A DNA stretch of 64,000 nt from CAVPFA01 sp963703655 (GTDB lineage: Bacteria; Actinomycetota; Acidimicrobiia; Acidimicrobiales; Bog-793): NCBI GenBank assembly GCA_963703655.1, contig CAVPFA010000003.1, positions 372,001 to 436,000 of the forward strand, read 5' to 3'. The notes under the pieces were generated by a model. The model was not told where the DNA came from. It did no database searches and saw only the letters and a program-made list of their open reading frames with translations. Every line of letters starts with the position of its first letter. Within the stretch, counting starts at the first letter, position 1. This document shows positions 17,352-26,428 of the stretch, piece after piece. Made by a program: the position numbers and the translations under genes.

Positions 17352-18839
17352 TCAGGAGTCGGCGCCGACCGGACCTTCGGACCGACCATCCGCGATCGCG
17401 GGGGCGCCCAGGACCCGGAACACGCCCGGCCGCAGCACGCGGACCCCCATCAGCACCGCCGCGAGCAGACCGGCGGCTCCGATCGTCGCCCATTCGAGGC
17501 CGAGCTGATCTGCGACAGGTCCCTGAACAAGGGAGCCGATCGGGTACGACACTCCGAGCGCGACGAGGTAGAAGCTGAGGACGCGCCCGCGGAACTGGGC
17601 CGGCGCCCGAAGCTGGACCACCGTCGAGAGCGCCGAGAGCACCCCGATGTACGCCAGCCCGACCACGAAGAGGGCAACGACGCCGAACCACAGGTTCGGC
17701 GACGCGGCGTAGACGACAAGAGCCGCCAGGAGGAGTGACAGGCACACTGACAGCACCCGGCCGCGACCGATCCGCCTCGCAAGCGGCGTCACGGCCAAAG
17801 CCCCGACCACCGCACCCACGCCTTGGGCTGTGGTCAGCAGACCGGTCGCCGACGCTATGGCTCTCGCGCCACCGTGGCTGAGGCGGTGCGCCATCGCCGG
17901 GACGAGCGCGATGAAAGGTGACGCGAGGAGGCCCACGACCGCGATGATCCCGATCGCAGCGCGACAGCCGGGTTCGGCCCAGGCAGCTCGGACCCCCAGG
18001 CGCAGCGACACGATCAGCCCGACGTGCTCGTCGTTTCCCGGCGGAGGCGCAAGGCGGATGAACATCAGGGCGACCACGACCGCCAGGAAAGACACCGCAT
18101 TGGCGATGAACGCGACCGGGTAGCCAAAGGCCGCGACCGTCACGCCGGCCAGAGCCGGGCCGATGACACGTCCGAGGTTCCACTGGGCTGAGTTCAGCGC
18201 CACGGCGGCGAGGAACTCCGGCCTCGGCACCAGATCGGGGAGGATCGCCTGCTGGAAGGGACCGATCAGGGCGCTCACGCAGCCTTGAGCCGTGACCAGC
18301 AGCGTGAGCACGCCCGGGCCGTCCTTACCGTCCGCGACGAGCACGGCGATGACGAGGGCGACGACCCCTGCGGCCAGGTTGCCCGTCACGAGCGCAGCCC
18401 GGCGGGGAACGCGGTCGGCGAGCGCCCCGCCGACGGGCGACAGCAACCCGACCGGCAGGAAGGCGCCCGCGGCGATCAGAACCGCCCAGGTGGCCTTGCC
18501 GGTGTGGGCGATGACGAGGGCGCCGACGGCGACGGTCTGCATCCACGAGCCGACGTACGAGACGAGTCCCCCGAACCACAAAAGCGCGTAGTTCCGGTGG
18601 CGGAGGGGGGCGAGCGAGCCCAGACCACGAGGATGGATCGACGCTGCTGCGAACCCGTCGGCCGCCGCGCCGCCGGGTTCACGCTCGGCCACCTCGGCCG
18701 GCTCGGTCCCGGCCGCGCCGCCACCAGATGCGGGCTCGAAGGCCGTAGGGTCCGTGTGCGGGGCCACAGGGGTCAGGCTAGGACCTCGAAAGCTCGGAGC
18801 CCGAGCCCGGGGGCGCCGTACTAGGGTGACCAATTCCAT
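17352..18839 (-). CDS. MFS transporter, EntS/DHA3-like
   Basis: A protein of about 495 residues with 12 predicted helices in a layout of the EntS / MFS_3 group: LRHRNYALLWFGGLVSYVGS before helix 1, loop GGALADRVPRRAAL, and central PAQFRGRVLSFYLVALG. About 85 Pro/Gly/Ala-rich residues precede the first helix. I place the start at ATG 18839; an open frame continues to 18974 but would overlap the divergent binding-protein gene. Likely exports a siderophore-like or drug-like compound. Its start faces the ABC operon beginning at 18911. Confidence 0.82.
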   Translation of the reverse strand: MELVTLVRRPRARAPSFRGPSLTPVAPHTDPTAFEPASGGGAAGTEPAEVAEREPGGAAADGFAAASIHPRGLGSLAPLRHRNYALLWFGGLVSYVGSWMQTVAVGALVIAHTGKATWAVLIAAGAFLPVGLLSPVGGALADRVPRRAALVTGNLAAGVVALVIAVLVADGKDGPGVLTLLVTAQGCVSALIGPFQQAILPDLVPRPEFLAAVALNSAQWNLGRVIGPALAGVTVAAFGYPVAFIANAVSFLAVVVALMFIRLAPPPGNDEHVGLIVSLRLGVRAAWAEPGCRAAIGIIAVVGLLASPFIALVPAMAHRLSHGGARAIASATGLLTTAQGVGAVVGALAVTPLARRIGRGRVLSVCLSLLLAALVVYAASPNLWFGVVALFVVGLAYIGVLSALSTVVQLRAPAQFRGRVLSFYLVALGVSYPIGSLVQGPVADQLGLEWATIGAAGLLAAVLMGVRVLRPGVFRVLGAPAIADGRSEGPVGADS

Positions 18840-18910
18840 CAGGTTTCTGTTATTCAGGCGGAGGGGCTTCCCGCTCGGAGCGAGCGGTGGACACACATCG
18901 GAGGCAGGGC

Positions 18911-20542
18911 GTGACGAATCGAGACGTTGCCGGTGACCAGGCAGGATCAAGGTGGCGGCGCCGGTTGTACACACGGCGGGACATGCTCCGATTCGGCGCA
19001 GCGGGCGCAGGTACGCTCATTGGCGGCCAGTTTCTGGCCGCCTGCGGATCGTCCAGCTCTTCGACCACCACAACGGCGGCCTCCGGCGGCAAGCCGAAGA
19101 CCGGCGGCACGTTGAACTTCGGCCGCGACACCGGCCCGACCCAGCTCGACCCGGCGAATTCGATCGTCGAGGGCGACGTGTACACGCTCGACAAGATCTT
19201 CGAGCCTCTGTACATCACGAGCGCCGCGGGCGTGCTCACGCCGTGGCTCGCGCAGGGCCACACGGTGAGCTCGAACGGCAAGACGTGGACCTTCTCGCTG
19301 CGGCCCGGCGTGAAGTTCTCCGACGGCAAACCGGTCACCGCCGAGGACGTGGTGTTCTCGATCCACCGAGCCGCCACCGACGCCACGGGGCCGCTCAGCT
19401 TCTTGGACTTCGCGATCAAGTCGCTCAAGGCCACCGACTCGAGCACCGTGACCCTCGATCTCTCCCAGCCCTGGTCCCCGTTCCTGTCGGACATCTCCGT
19501 CTTCGCCAACTCGATCCTGCCGAAGGACTTCGGGGGCCAGAGCGAGGCGGCCTTCTTCGCAAACCCGATCGGCACAGGACCGTTCGTGCTCAAGTCGTTC
19601 CAGAAGGGCGCCGGCGCCGTGCTGGCGAAGAACAAGCACTACTGGCAGGCCGGCAAGCCCTACCTCAACGAGGTCAACTTCACCTACGTCCCCGACGGCA
19701 ACCAGCGCGTCCTGCAGCTCAAGGCCGGCGAGGTCGACGCGATCTCGGCGGTCCCCCCCTCGCAGGTGACCGCTCTGAAGGCGAACCACGCGGTCGTCCT
19801 CGCGGCCTTCGGGTCCTGGGCGGTCGACCTCCTCTTCTTCAACGAGAAGGTGCCGCAGTTCAAGGACCGCCACGTTCGCCGGGCGATCAACTACGCCATC
19901 GACATACCGGCCCTCGCCAAGGCGACGACGTTCGGGACCGCGCACGCTGGGAACTCCTTCTTCCCACCGAGCCTCCAGTACTACACGGCCGTCCCGACGC
20001 TCACCTTCGACCTCAGCGCCGCAAAGGCCGAGCTCGCGAAGTCGCGCTATCCGCACGGCTTCTCGTTCTCGCTGCTGGTGCCGAGCGGCAACAGCCAGTA
20101 CGTCGAAGCCGCGACGATCATCCAGCAGGAGCTCAAGCCGCTGAACATCGTCGTCTCCATCCGCCAGCTCGACAACGCCGCCTACACGGCCGCGTTCGAG
20201 GCCTTCAATTACGAGGCGATGATCAACGGCGCCACGAACGACATCAGCGACCCCGACGAGATGGCCTCGTTCCAGGTAGACGTCCAGGACGGGGGCTCGC
20301 ATTCGTTCTGGACCTACTACTCCAACCCGACCGCGATCGCGCTCGTTCGAGAGGCAGAGACGACCTTCAGCAGCTCGAGGAGGGCGGCTCTGTACGCCAG
20401 GATCCAGGCGATAGTCGCCCAGGACGCCCCGTACATAGCACTCGATTACCCGCCGAACATCTACGCTTGGCTACCGACGCTGCACGGATTCGCCGTGAAC
20501 CCCGGCGGTGCCTACCGGTTGGAGGACGTCTGGCTGAGCTAG
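18911..20542 (+). CDS. ABC transporter solute-binding lipoprotein, family 5 (oligopeptide type)
   Basis: A 543-residue extracytoplasmic binding protein. The N-terminus has a twin-arginine signal (TRRDMLRFG), a hydrophobic stretch and a lipobox LAAC, so it is exported by Tat and lipid-anchored, followed by a Ser/Thr linker. The mature part matches SBP_bac_5: WTFSLRPGVKFSDGKPVTAEDV, then GTGPFVLKSF and VRRAINYAIDIPALAKA. GTG 18911 is chosen because GGAGG lies 6-7 bases upstream; GTG 18887 is also in frame. It is the first gene of a complete five-gene import operon ending at 24437. Substrate is probably a peptide or similar small molecule. Confidence 0.92.
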   Translation: MTNRDVAGDQAGSRWRRRLYTRRDMLRFGAAGAGTLIGGQFLAACGSSSSSTTTTAASGGKPKTGGTLNFGRDTGPTQLDPANSIVEGDVYTLDKIFEPLYITSAAGVLTPWLAQGHTVSSNGKTWTFSLRPGVKFSDGKPVTAEDVVFSIHRAATDATGPLSFLDFAIKSLKATDSSTVTLDLSQPWSPFLSDISVFANSILPKDFGGQSEAAFFANPIGTGPFVLKSFQKGAGAVLAKNKHYWQAGKPYLNEVNFTYVPDGNQRVLQLKAGEVDAISAVPPSQVTALKANHAVVLAAFGSWAVDLLFFNEKVPQFKDRHVRRAINYAIDIPALAKATTFGTAHAGNSFFPPSLQYYTAVPTLTFDLSAAKAELAKSRYPHGFSFSLLVPSGNSQYVEAATIIQQELKPLNIVVSIRQLDNAAYTAAFEAFNYEAMINGATNDISDPDEMASFQVDVQDGGSHSFWTYYSNPTAIALVREAETTFSSSRRAALYARIQAIVAQDAPYIALDYPPNIYAWLPTLHGFAVNPGGAYRLEDVWLS

Positions 20543-20580
20543 GCGGCCGAGCTCAGCTCGGTGACGCGGGACCCAACACG

Positions 20581-21597
20581 ATGCTCGCGAGCGACGAGAC
20601 CGTCGCCGCCCAGGCTCGGGCGCGCGCAGAAGCCCCCACCAGACGATTCCTCACCAGCCCCGGGTCGCGTTATGTGGTGCGCCGGATCCTGTTCTCGGTC
20701 CCTGTCGTGTTCGGCGTGGTCGTCGTCACGTTCCTGCTGCTGAGATTGATCCCCGGCGACCCCGCCCGCACCCTGCTCGGCCTGCACGCGCCGCCCGAGG
20801 CGATCGCGCACCTCCGCCGCCAGCTCGGGCTCGACGAGCCGATCTGGCGCCAGTTCTGGAACTACGCCGACGGCCTCGCGCACGGCAACCTCGGCACCTC
20901 GATCTACTACCAGGTCTCGACCGCCTCGCTCATCTCCCCCCGCCTCGGGCTGACCGGAGCGCTCGTGCTCGTCGCGACCGTGTTCTCCGTTGCGATCACC
21001 GTGCCCCTCGCGGCTCTCGCGGCGATGCGACAGGACCGGGCCAGCGACCACGCCGTGAGGCTTTTCTCGCTCATGGGGCTCGGTATGCCGTCGTTCTGGT
21101 TCGGCATCATCTTGATCCTCCTCCTTGCGGTGGATCTGCACTGGTTCCCGGTCGGCGGCTACGGCACGAACTTCTGGCAGCACTTGCGCTCGCTGGTTCT
21201 GCCGGGCTTGACCGCCGCAATCGGCATCGTCCCGGTGCTCATCCGCAGCCTCCGAGTCGGGATGCTCGAGGTCCTCGGGGCCGACTACGTCGCGACGGCC
21301 CGCGCGAAGGGGCTTCGCTCGTCGCGCGTCACGTTCGTCCACGTCGCCCGCAACGCGCTCATCCCGACGGTCACCTTGCTCGGGATCAACATCGCGTACC
21401 TGATCGGAGGGACCGTCGTAATCGAAAGGGTCTTCAGCCTGAACGGGCTCGGCGACCTGATGCTGAACGCCATCGACAACCGCGACTTTCCCGTCGTGCA
21501 GGGCGTCACGCTCGTCTACGCGCTCGGGGTGATAGTCGTGATCTTGATCACGGACCTCGTCACGGCGCGGCTCGACCCGAGGATCCGGCTCAAGTGA
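20581..21597 (+). CDS. ABC transporter permease, DppB/OppB type
   Basis: A 338-residue inner-membrane permease with six predicted helices. The N-terminal helix with VVTFLLLRLIPGDPARTLLG is diagnostic of the DppB/OppB group, and the EAA loop is GADYVATARAKGLRSSRVTF. It forms the channel with the next gene product. Its TGA overlaps the following GTG (21594-21597). Confidence 0.93.
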   Translation: MLASDETVAAQARARAEAPTRRFLTSPGSRYVVRRILFSVPVVFGVVVVTFLLLRLIPGDPARTLLGLHAPPEAIAHLRRQLGLDEPIWRQFWNYADGLAHGNLGTSIYYQVSTASLISPRLGLTGALVLVATVFSVAITVPLAALAAMRQDRASDHAVRLFSLMGLGMPSFWFGIILILLLAVDLHWFPVGGYGTNFWQHLRSLVLPGLTAAIGIVPVLIRSLRVGMLEVLGADYVATARAKGLRSSRVTFVHVARNALIPTVTLLGINIAYLIGGTVVIERVFSLNGLGDLMLNAIDNRDFPVVQGVTLVYALGVIVVILITDLVTARLDPRIRLK

Positions 21598-22478
21598 GCG
21601 TCACGATCGCGACCTCGGGAGGGGTCCTCGACCAAGCGCCCGAGCCCGTCGCCCGCCGGCGTTCCTTCGGGTCGCGAGCGGTCCACAGCCCGACTTTCAT
21701 GGCGGGCGCCATATTGACCACCGCCATCGTCACGCTCGTGCTCCTCGCACCGGTCATCGGGCGCTACAGCCCGCTTTCACTCGATCTCCTGCACCCGCTG
21801 GAGGGCCCGAGCGCGGCTCATTGGCTCGGGACCGACGAGCTCGGCCGCGACATCTGGTCGCGCCTTTTGTACGCGGGGCGTACCGACTTGCAAGTCGGCG
21901 TGCTCGCAGTCGTCTTCCCCTTCACCTTCGGCGTGTTCATCGGCACGGTCTGCGGCTATTTCGGCGGCCTCCTCGACGCGATCGTCATGCGGATCGTGGA
22001 CGTGGTGCTGGCCTTCCCCTTCTACGTGCTGATCATCGCCCTCGTGTTCGTCGTCGGAGTCGGCACGCACGGGATCTACATCGCGTTCGCGCTCACGGAC
22101 TGGGTCGTCTACGCGCGGACGACGCGGAGCGGCACGATCGTCGCGCGCAACCTCGACTGGGTCGCCGCCGCCGAGGGCGCAGGGCTGTCGAGGATTCGCG
22201 TGCTCTGGCGGCACATCCTGCCCAACACGGTCACCCAGCCGATCGTCTACGCCATGTCCGACGTCGTGCTCGTGATCCTGGCCGTCGTCACCCTCGGCTA
22301 CCTCGGGCTCGGCATCCAGCCGCCGGCACCCGATTGGGGCGCCATGATCAACGACGGACAGAACTTCATCCAGACCAACCAGTGGCTGGCTGCGATCCCG
22401 GGGCTGGCGGTGGTTCTGACGGGAATAGGGCTGTCGCTGCTCGGTGACGGGCTGGCGGACGTGCTGCGGCCCGAATGA
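21594..22478 (+). CDS. ABC transporter permease, DppC/OppC type
   Basis: A 294-residue permease of the DppC group. The family signature HWLGTDELGRDIWSRLLYAG follows the first helix, and the EAA-like loop is LDWVAAAEGAGLSRIRVL. It starts with GTG overlapping the previous stop and ends overlapping the ATG of the ATPase gene (22475-22478), so the operon is tightly coupled. The two permeases form the heterodimeric transmembrane pathway. Confidence 0.93.
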   Translation: MSVTIATSGGVLDQAPEPVARRRSFGSRAVHSPTFMAGAILTTAIVTLVLLAPVIGRYSPLSLDLLHPLEGPSAAHWLGTDELGRDIWSRLLYAGRTDLQVGVLAVVFPFTFGVFIGTVCGYFGGLLDAIVMRIVDVVLAFPFYVLIIALVFVVGVGTHGIYIAFALTDWVVYARTTRSGTIVARNLDWVAAAEGAGLSRIRVLWRHILPNTVTQPIVYAMSDVVLVILAVVTLGYLGLGIQPPAPDWGAMINDGQNFIQTNQWLAAIPGLAVVLTGIGLSLLGDGLADVLRPE

Positions 22479-23470
22479 CTGCCGCCTTGGAGGTCGAGAA
22501 CCTCGTCGTCGAGGTCCGGCGTCACCGATCGACGTTTCGTGCGGTCGACGACGTCTCGTTCACGCTGGAGCGCGGGAAGGCGCTCGCGCTCGTGGGCGAA
22601 TCCGGGTGCGGGAAGAGTCTGACGCTGCGGGCGATCATGGGCCTGTTGCCGAACGCGGGGCGCGTCGCGTCCGGTCGGGTGACCCTTGACGGCGTCGCCC
22701 TCCGTGCCAGTGCCCGGCATCGCACGCGCGACCAGCGCCAGCGCATGTCGATCGTCTTCCAGGACGCCCTCAGCGCCCTCAACCCGGTCGCGACCGTCGG
22801 GAGTCAGATCGCCGAGGCACCGCGCCACGTCCTGGGGCTCGGACGTAGCGCCTCGCGGGCGAGGGCACTCGATCTGCTGCACCAGGTGGGCATCCCCGAT
22901 CCTGAGCTCCGCTACCACGCGTACCCGCACGAGCTCTCGGGCGGCACCCGCCAACGGGTCGTGATCGCGATCGCACTGTCATCGGACCCGGCGATCTTGC
23001 TGTGCGACGAGCCGACGACCTCCCTCGACGTCACGATCCAGACCCAGATCCTTGCCCTGCTGGCGGACCTCCGGGCCGAGCGCGGCTTGTCGGTGATCTT
23101 CGTCACCCACGACCTCTGCCTCGTCAGCCAGGTCGCCGAACGCCTGGCGGTCATGTACACGGGGCGCATCGTCGAAACGGGCCCGGCCGTGGAGGTCCTC
23201 GCCACGCCGAGACACCCGTACACAGACGGGTTGCTCGGAGCCGCGCTCGACGTGGACACCCCCGAGCGCGAGCCGATCTCGGTCCCCGGCTCGCTTCCGG
23301 ATCCGCTTCGGCCTCCGAGCGGCTGCTCGTTCCACCCGCGCTGTCAGTTCGCCACGCTCGAGTGCGTCACTACCGACGTCCGTCTCGAGTTCGTCGGGCC
23401 CGATCGCCAGGCGGCCTGCCTGCATTCGGACTCGCTCGCGGTCGCTCAGGTTGCCGTCCGCCGTGTCTGA
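22475..23470 (+). CDS. ABC transporter ATPase, DppD/OppD type
   Basis: A 331-residue ATPase: Walker A GESGCGKSLT, Q-loop in VFQDALSALNP, signature LSGGTRQR (Thr where Gln or Met is commoner), Walker B ILLCDEPTTSLDV, H-loop VTHDL. The C-terminus carries the oligopeptide-ABC motif with clustered cysteines (GCSFHPRCQFATLEC), which in relatives can bind an Fe-S cluster. It powers import together with the next protein. Confidence 0.93.
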   Translation: MTAALEVENLVVEVRRHRSTFRAVDDVSFTLERGKALALVGESGCGKSLTLRAIMGLLPNAGRVASGRVTLDGVALRASARHRTRDQRQRMSIVFQDALSALNPVATVGSQIAEAPRHVLGLGRSASRARALDLLHQVGIPDPELRYHAYPHELSGGTRQRVVIAIALSSDPAILLCDEPTTSLDVTIQTQILALLADLRAERGLSVIFVTHDLCLVSQVAERLAVMYTGRIVETGPAVEVLATPRHPYTDGLLGAALDVDTPEREPISVPGSLPDPLRPPSGCSFHPRCQFATLECVTTDVRLEFVGPDRQAACLHSDSLAVAQVAVRRV

Positions 23471-24437
23471 CGCGCTCATCGAGGTCGACGACCTCTCGGT
23501 GACGTTCCGGTCCGAGCACGGTCGCCCGCTCCGAGCAGTCGACACGGTCTCGCTCCAGGTCGCCGAAGGTGAGGTCCTCGGTCTCGTTGGCGAGTCCGGG
23601 TGCGGCAAGACCACCGTCGCGAAGTGCATCACCGGCCAGGTGGCACCGACGTCGGGGACGGTCCGTTTCGACGGCCGCGAGCTCGGCCGAAAGCGTGCCG
23701 CGGAGGACCGGCGCGCGATTCAGATGGTGTTCCAGGACCCCTACTCGTCGCTCAACCCGCGCATGACCGTCCGGCAGGTCCTCCAGGAATTGCTCCTCGT
23801 CCACCGGCTCGTGCCGAGATCCGGCGTCGAGGAGCGGTGCAGGGAGCTGATGACGGTCGTCGGCCTTCCCCACGGCGCGCTCGACTGCCTCCCGGGTCAG
23901 TTCTCCGGCGGTCAGCGGCAGCGGATCGCCATCGCCCGGGCGCTCGCGGTCGAGCCGCGCGTCATCATCGCGGACGAGCCGGTCTCGGCGCTCGACGTCT
24001 CGGTGCAGGCGACTATCCTCCGGCTCTTCGAGGACCTGCGCAGCCGCCTCGGCCTCACCGTCGTGTTCATCTCGCACAACCTGGCCGTCGTCCGTCACCT
24101 GAGCGACCGCGTAGCGGTCATGTACCTCGGTCGCATCGCGGAGGAGGGTGAACGTGAAGCTGTCTTCCGCGACCCGCGGCACCCCTACACGCGTGCGCTT
24201 CTGGCATCGGCACCGCGCCTGCGCCAGACCGGGCTCGTTCGGCCGATCGTGATCGGTGAGCCCCCCAGCCCGATCGACGTCCCGACCGGCTGCGCGTTCC
24301 ATCCGCGCTGCCCGCGCGCCGAACCGCTCTGCGCGCGCGACAGACCTGTGCTCGAGGCAGTCGGTGCGGGCGAAGAGCACCTCGCGGCTTGCCACTTCCG
24401 AGACGAGAGGGCTGCTGAGAGCAACGAGCATCGGTGA
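23463..24437 (+). CDS. ABC transporter ATPase, DppF/OppF type
   Basis: A protein of about 324 residues with Walker A GESGCGKTTVA, Q-loop VFQDPYSSLNPR, signature FSGGQRQRIAIARAL, Walker B VIIADEPVSALDV and H-loop ISHNLAVV. The C-terminal GCAFHPRCPRAEPLC motif is typical of DppF. The start is uncertain: GTG 23463 overlaps the upstream gene by 8 bp and TTG 23451 is also in frame. Last gene of the importer operon; it ends 41 bp before the convergent acetyltransferase gene. Confidence 0.92.
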   Translation: MSDALIEVDDLSVTFRSEHGRPLRAVDTVSLQVAEGEVLGLVGESGCGKTTVAKCITGQVAPTSGTVRFDGRELGRKRAAEDRRAIQMVFQDPYSSLNPRMTVRQVLQELLLVHRLVPRSGVEERCRELMTVVGLPHGALDCLPGQFSGGQRQRIAIARALAVEPRVIIADEPVSALDVSVQATILRLFEDLRSRLGLTVVFISHNLAVVRHLSDRVAVMYLGRIAEEGEREAVFRDPRHPYTRALLASAPRLRQTGLVRPIVIGEPPSPIDVPTGCAFHPRCPRAEPLCARDRPVLEAVGAGEEHLAACHFRDERAAESNEHR

Positions 24438-24478
24438 GCCAGGACCGGCGAGCCTCCCGCCGGTCCACGACCCAAGGA

Positions 24479-25036
24479 TCAGGCGGGTTGAACCGCGTCG
24501 TCAGGCGGGCGGTGGCGGACGTACATGAAGACCGGCCCCTCGTCGCTCGGGTCGTCGGAGTCGAGAGTTCCCGCCCAGTGTGGCTCGAAGCCGGCCTTCT
24601 CGAGAGCACGCCAGGAACGCCGGTTGGCCTGCTGAACGGCAACGACGATCGCCGCGACGTCCGGGTATCGGCGCCAGGTGTCCTCGGCGAACCCGGCGAT
24701 GATCCGGCCACCGAGACCTCTTCCGGTGAGCGTCTCGTCGCCGATGAAGTAGTCGAGACCCGCTGCAGGCCCGGGCGCTCCCCCCGCCGCGACCGATCGC
24801 TCCCACTCGGGATAGTCGGCGATCCGGTACCGCTGGATCACCCCGATGGGCTCGCCGTCCGCTTCGACGACGAACACCTCGGTGGGGTCCCGGCCGTCGA
24901 GCCGCGGCGCGTAGGCGGCTTCGACGCTGGCGGGGTCGCAATCGTCCCGCCACCAGGTTGCGACGTGCGGGGAACCAAGCCAGTGCGACAGCAGCGGAAG
25001 GTCCCGGCGTTCGAGTCGCCTGAAACCGAGCGTCAC
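24479..25036 (-). CDS. GNAT N-acetyltransferase, AAC(6')-like
   Basis: A 185-residue GNAT protein of the Acetyltransf_8 type seen in aminoglycoside 6'-N-acetyltransferases. The N-terminal GFRRLERRDLPLLSHWL strand-helix, LDYFIGDETLTGRGLGGRII (acetyl-CoA loop G-R-G-L-G-G) and C-terminal NRRSWRALEKAGF are visible. It acetylates an amine using acetyl-CoA; aminoglycoside activity cannot be claimed from sequence. It is the last gene of the minus-strand operon and its GTG overlaps the stop of the preceding mini-gene (25033-25036). Confidence 0.85.
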   Translation of the reverse strand: MTLGFRRLERRDLPLLSHWLGSPHVATWWRDDCDPASVEAAYAPRLDGRDPTEVFVVEADGEPIGVIQRYRIADYPEWERSVAAGGAPGPAAGLDYFIGDETLTGRGLGGRIIAGFAEDTWRRYPDVAAIVVAVQQANRRSWRALEKAGFEPHWAGTLDSDDPSDEGPVFMYVRHRPPDDAVQPA

Positions 25037-25230
25037 GGCGCTCTCGACTCGCGAGCTCGAACAGCCTCGATCTGTCCCTCCGTCGCCCCGCGCCGGCGGG
25101 CCAGATCAAAGTGCCGCTCTGCACACGGCTCGCAACCCTCACGGAGGTAGTAGGCCGCGTCCGCGAGCTCGCGTTCCAGCCGGCTCGGACGGCCCGCACG
25201 GCCCGCGCCCGCGACACGCTCGTCGGTCAC
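25033..25230 (-). CDS. Mini AhpD-like (carboxymuconolactone decarboxylase fold) protein
   Basis: A 65-residue protein from GTG 25230. Its core CEPCAERHFDLARRRGATEG matches the CxxC...H...G-x-T active-site helix pair of AhpD/CMD proteins, while the usual 100-150-residue scaffold is absent. It may be a stand-alone redox helix pair acting as an oligomer. It overlaps the acetyltransferase start by 4 bp and lies 40 bp after the M20 peptidase, so it is part of the operon. It is a short gene easily missed; the match to the CMD motif supports it being real. Confidence 0.6.
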   Translation of the reverse strand: MTDERVAGAGRAGRPSRLERELADAAYYLREGCEPCAERHFDLARRRGATEGQIEAVRARESRAP

Positions 25231-25270
25231 GCTCGTAGCGCCTCTCGCTTGGTGACCCGACCGAATGCCC

Positions 25271-26428
25271 TCACGCGAGAAAGCCTGTCGCGACGTTCTC
25301 GAGGATGGCGCACAGGCTGACGAGCTCGCTGACCGAGACCCACTCGTTCGGCGCGTGGAAGTTACCCCCGAGCGACCCCATGAGAAGCGTCGGGATGCCA
25401 GCACCCTGCATCAAGGCTGCGTCGGTCCACGCGTTCAGGCCGACCAGGCGGGGGGGAAAGCCGAGAACCTCCTCAGCAGCACCGACCACGATCTCCTGCA
25501 GCCTTTCGTGGCCCTGAGCCCGGAACGGCTCCCGGTCCAGGCGGACGATCACTTCGCCCTCGAAGCCTCGCTCGGTCTCAGCCAACTCTGCGAAGATCGC
25601 CTCGATCTCGGCGATGCGGTCGCTCAGGTGTTCCCCGGGCTGTGTCCCGATCTCGATGCCGACGCTTGCGAAGTTCGGGTACGTGGCGTAGTCCGTCCCC
25701 CCTTTGACGGTTCCGGTGTGGAAGACGGTGCGCCCGTTCATCGGATCGGGCTTGGGGACGAAGGTCGTGACGTCGTGACGGTGCAGGCGTGAGATCACCT
25801 CTGCCAGGAGCACGATGGCGTCAACGCCCTTGTCGGGTGCCGAACCGTGCGCGGCTACTCCGTGGGTGACGATGTCGATCCAGCCGAACCCTTGATGCTC
25901 CACGACGACGTCGGTGACCGATTGCGGCTCGATGACGATTGCGGCGTCGATGCCTCCCTGAGCGGCCAGGTGCTCCGAGCCGATCGACACCCCCTCCTCG
26001 TCGGCGACGCAGGCGACCAAAAGGTCACCGCGGAGGGGCTTTCCAGAGCGAGCAAGCGCTCGTAGCGTCAACATCGCAGCTGCGCACATGCCCTTGTCGT
26101 CCGCAGCTCCGAGGCCGTAGAGGCGGTCGCCGTCCAGGCGCGGGACGAGTGCCTCCGCCTCCCAATTGGCGTAGCCGACCGTGTCGCTGTGGGCGTTCAG
26201 GCACAGCGTCGGACCTCCGCCGGATCCGGGCAAGCGGGCGAGGACGTTCGGCCGCCCGGGCTCCACCTCGAGCACTTCGACCTCTGCACCGGCATCCGAA
26301 AGCCAGCGCGACATGAACCGCGCGACGGCTCCTTCACCCGAACCGGTCGGGATGAGCCAGGGAGTCACCGACTCGATGCGGACCATCGCGCTGACGAGCT
26401 CTACGACTTCTGTTTCCTCAAAGGTCAT
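25271..26428 (-). CDS. M20-family metallopeptidase (ArgE/DapE/carboxypeptidase type)
   Basis: A 385-residue zinc hydrolase. Metal ligands and catalytic residues are visible: NAHSDTVGYA (His), GLGAADDKGMCAAAML (bridging Asp), VADEEGVS (catalytic and ligand Glu), and near the end GGNFHAPNEWV (His). The dimerisation domain lies between. I place the start at ATG 26428, which has AGGAGG 6 bases upstream and overlaps the preceding ATPase gene by 11 bp; ATG 26446 is an alternative. It removes an N-acyl group or cleaves a small peptide. Its place directly after an oligopeptide importer suggests it processes the imported substrate. Confidence 0.88.
   Translation of the reverse strand: MTFEETEVVELVSAMVRIESVTPWLIPTGSGEGAVARFMSRWLSDAGAEVEVLEVEPGRPNVLARLPGSGGGPTLCLNAHSDTVGYANWEAEALVPRLDGDRLYGLGAADDKGMCAAAMLTLRALARSGKPLRGDLLVACVADEEGVSIGSEHLAAQGGIDAAIVIEPQSVTDVVVEHQGFGWIDIVTHGVAAHGSAPDKGVDAIVLLAEVISRLHRHDVTTFVPKPDPMNGRTVFHTGTVKGGTDYATYPNFASVGIEIGTQPGEHLSDRIAEIEAIFAELAETERGFEGEVIVRLDREPFRAQGHERLQEIVVGAAEEVLGFPPRLVGLNAWTDAALMQGAGIPTLLMGSLGGNFHAPNEWVSVSELVSLCAILENVATGFLA

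Noticed and set aside
14330..17738. Very long Arg/Pro/Ala-rich open frames overlapping the MFS genes on both strands
   Set aside because: Typical empty frames in GC-rich DNA; the MFS frames carry motifs, membrane helices and ribosome-binding sites.
18839..18974. Longer N-terminus for the EntS-like MFS transporter
   Set aside because: It would overlap the signal-peptide region of the divergent binding-protein gene and adds no conserved residues.
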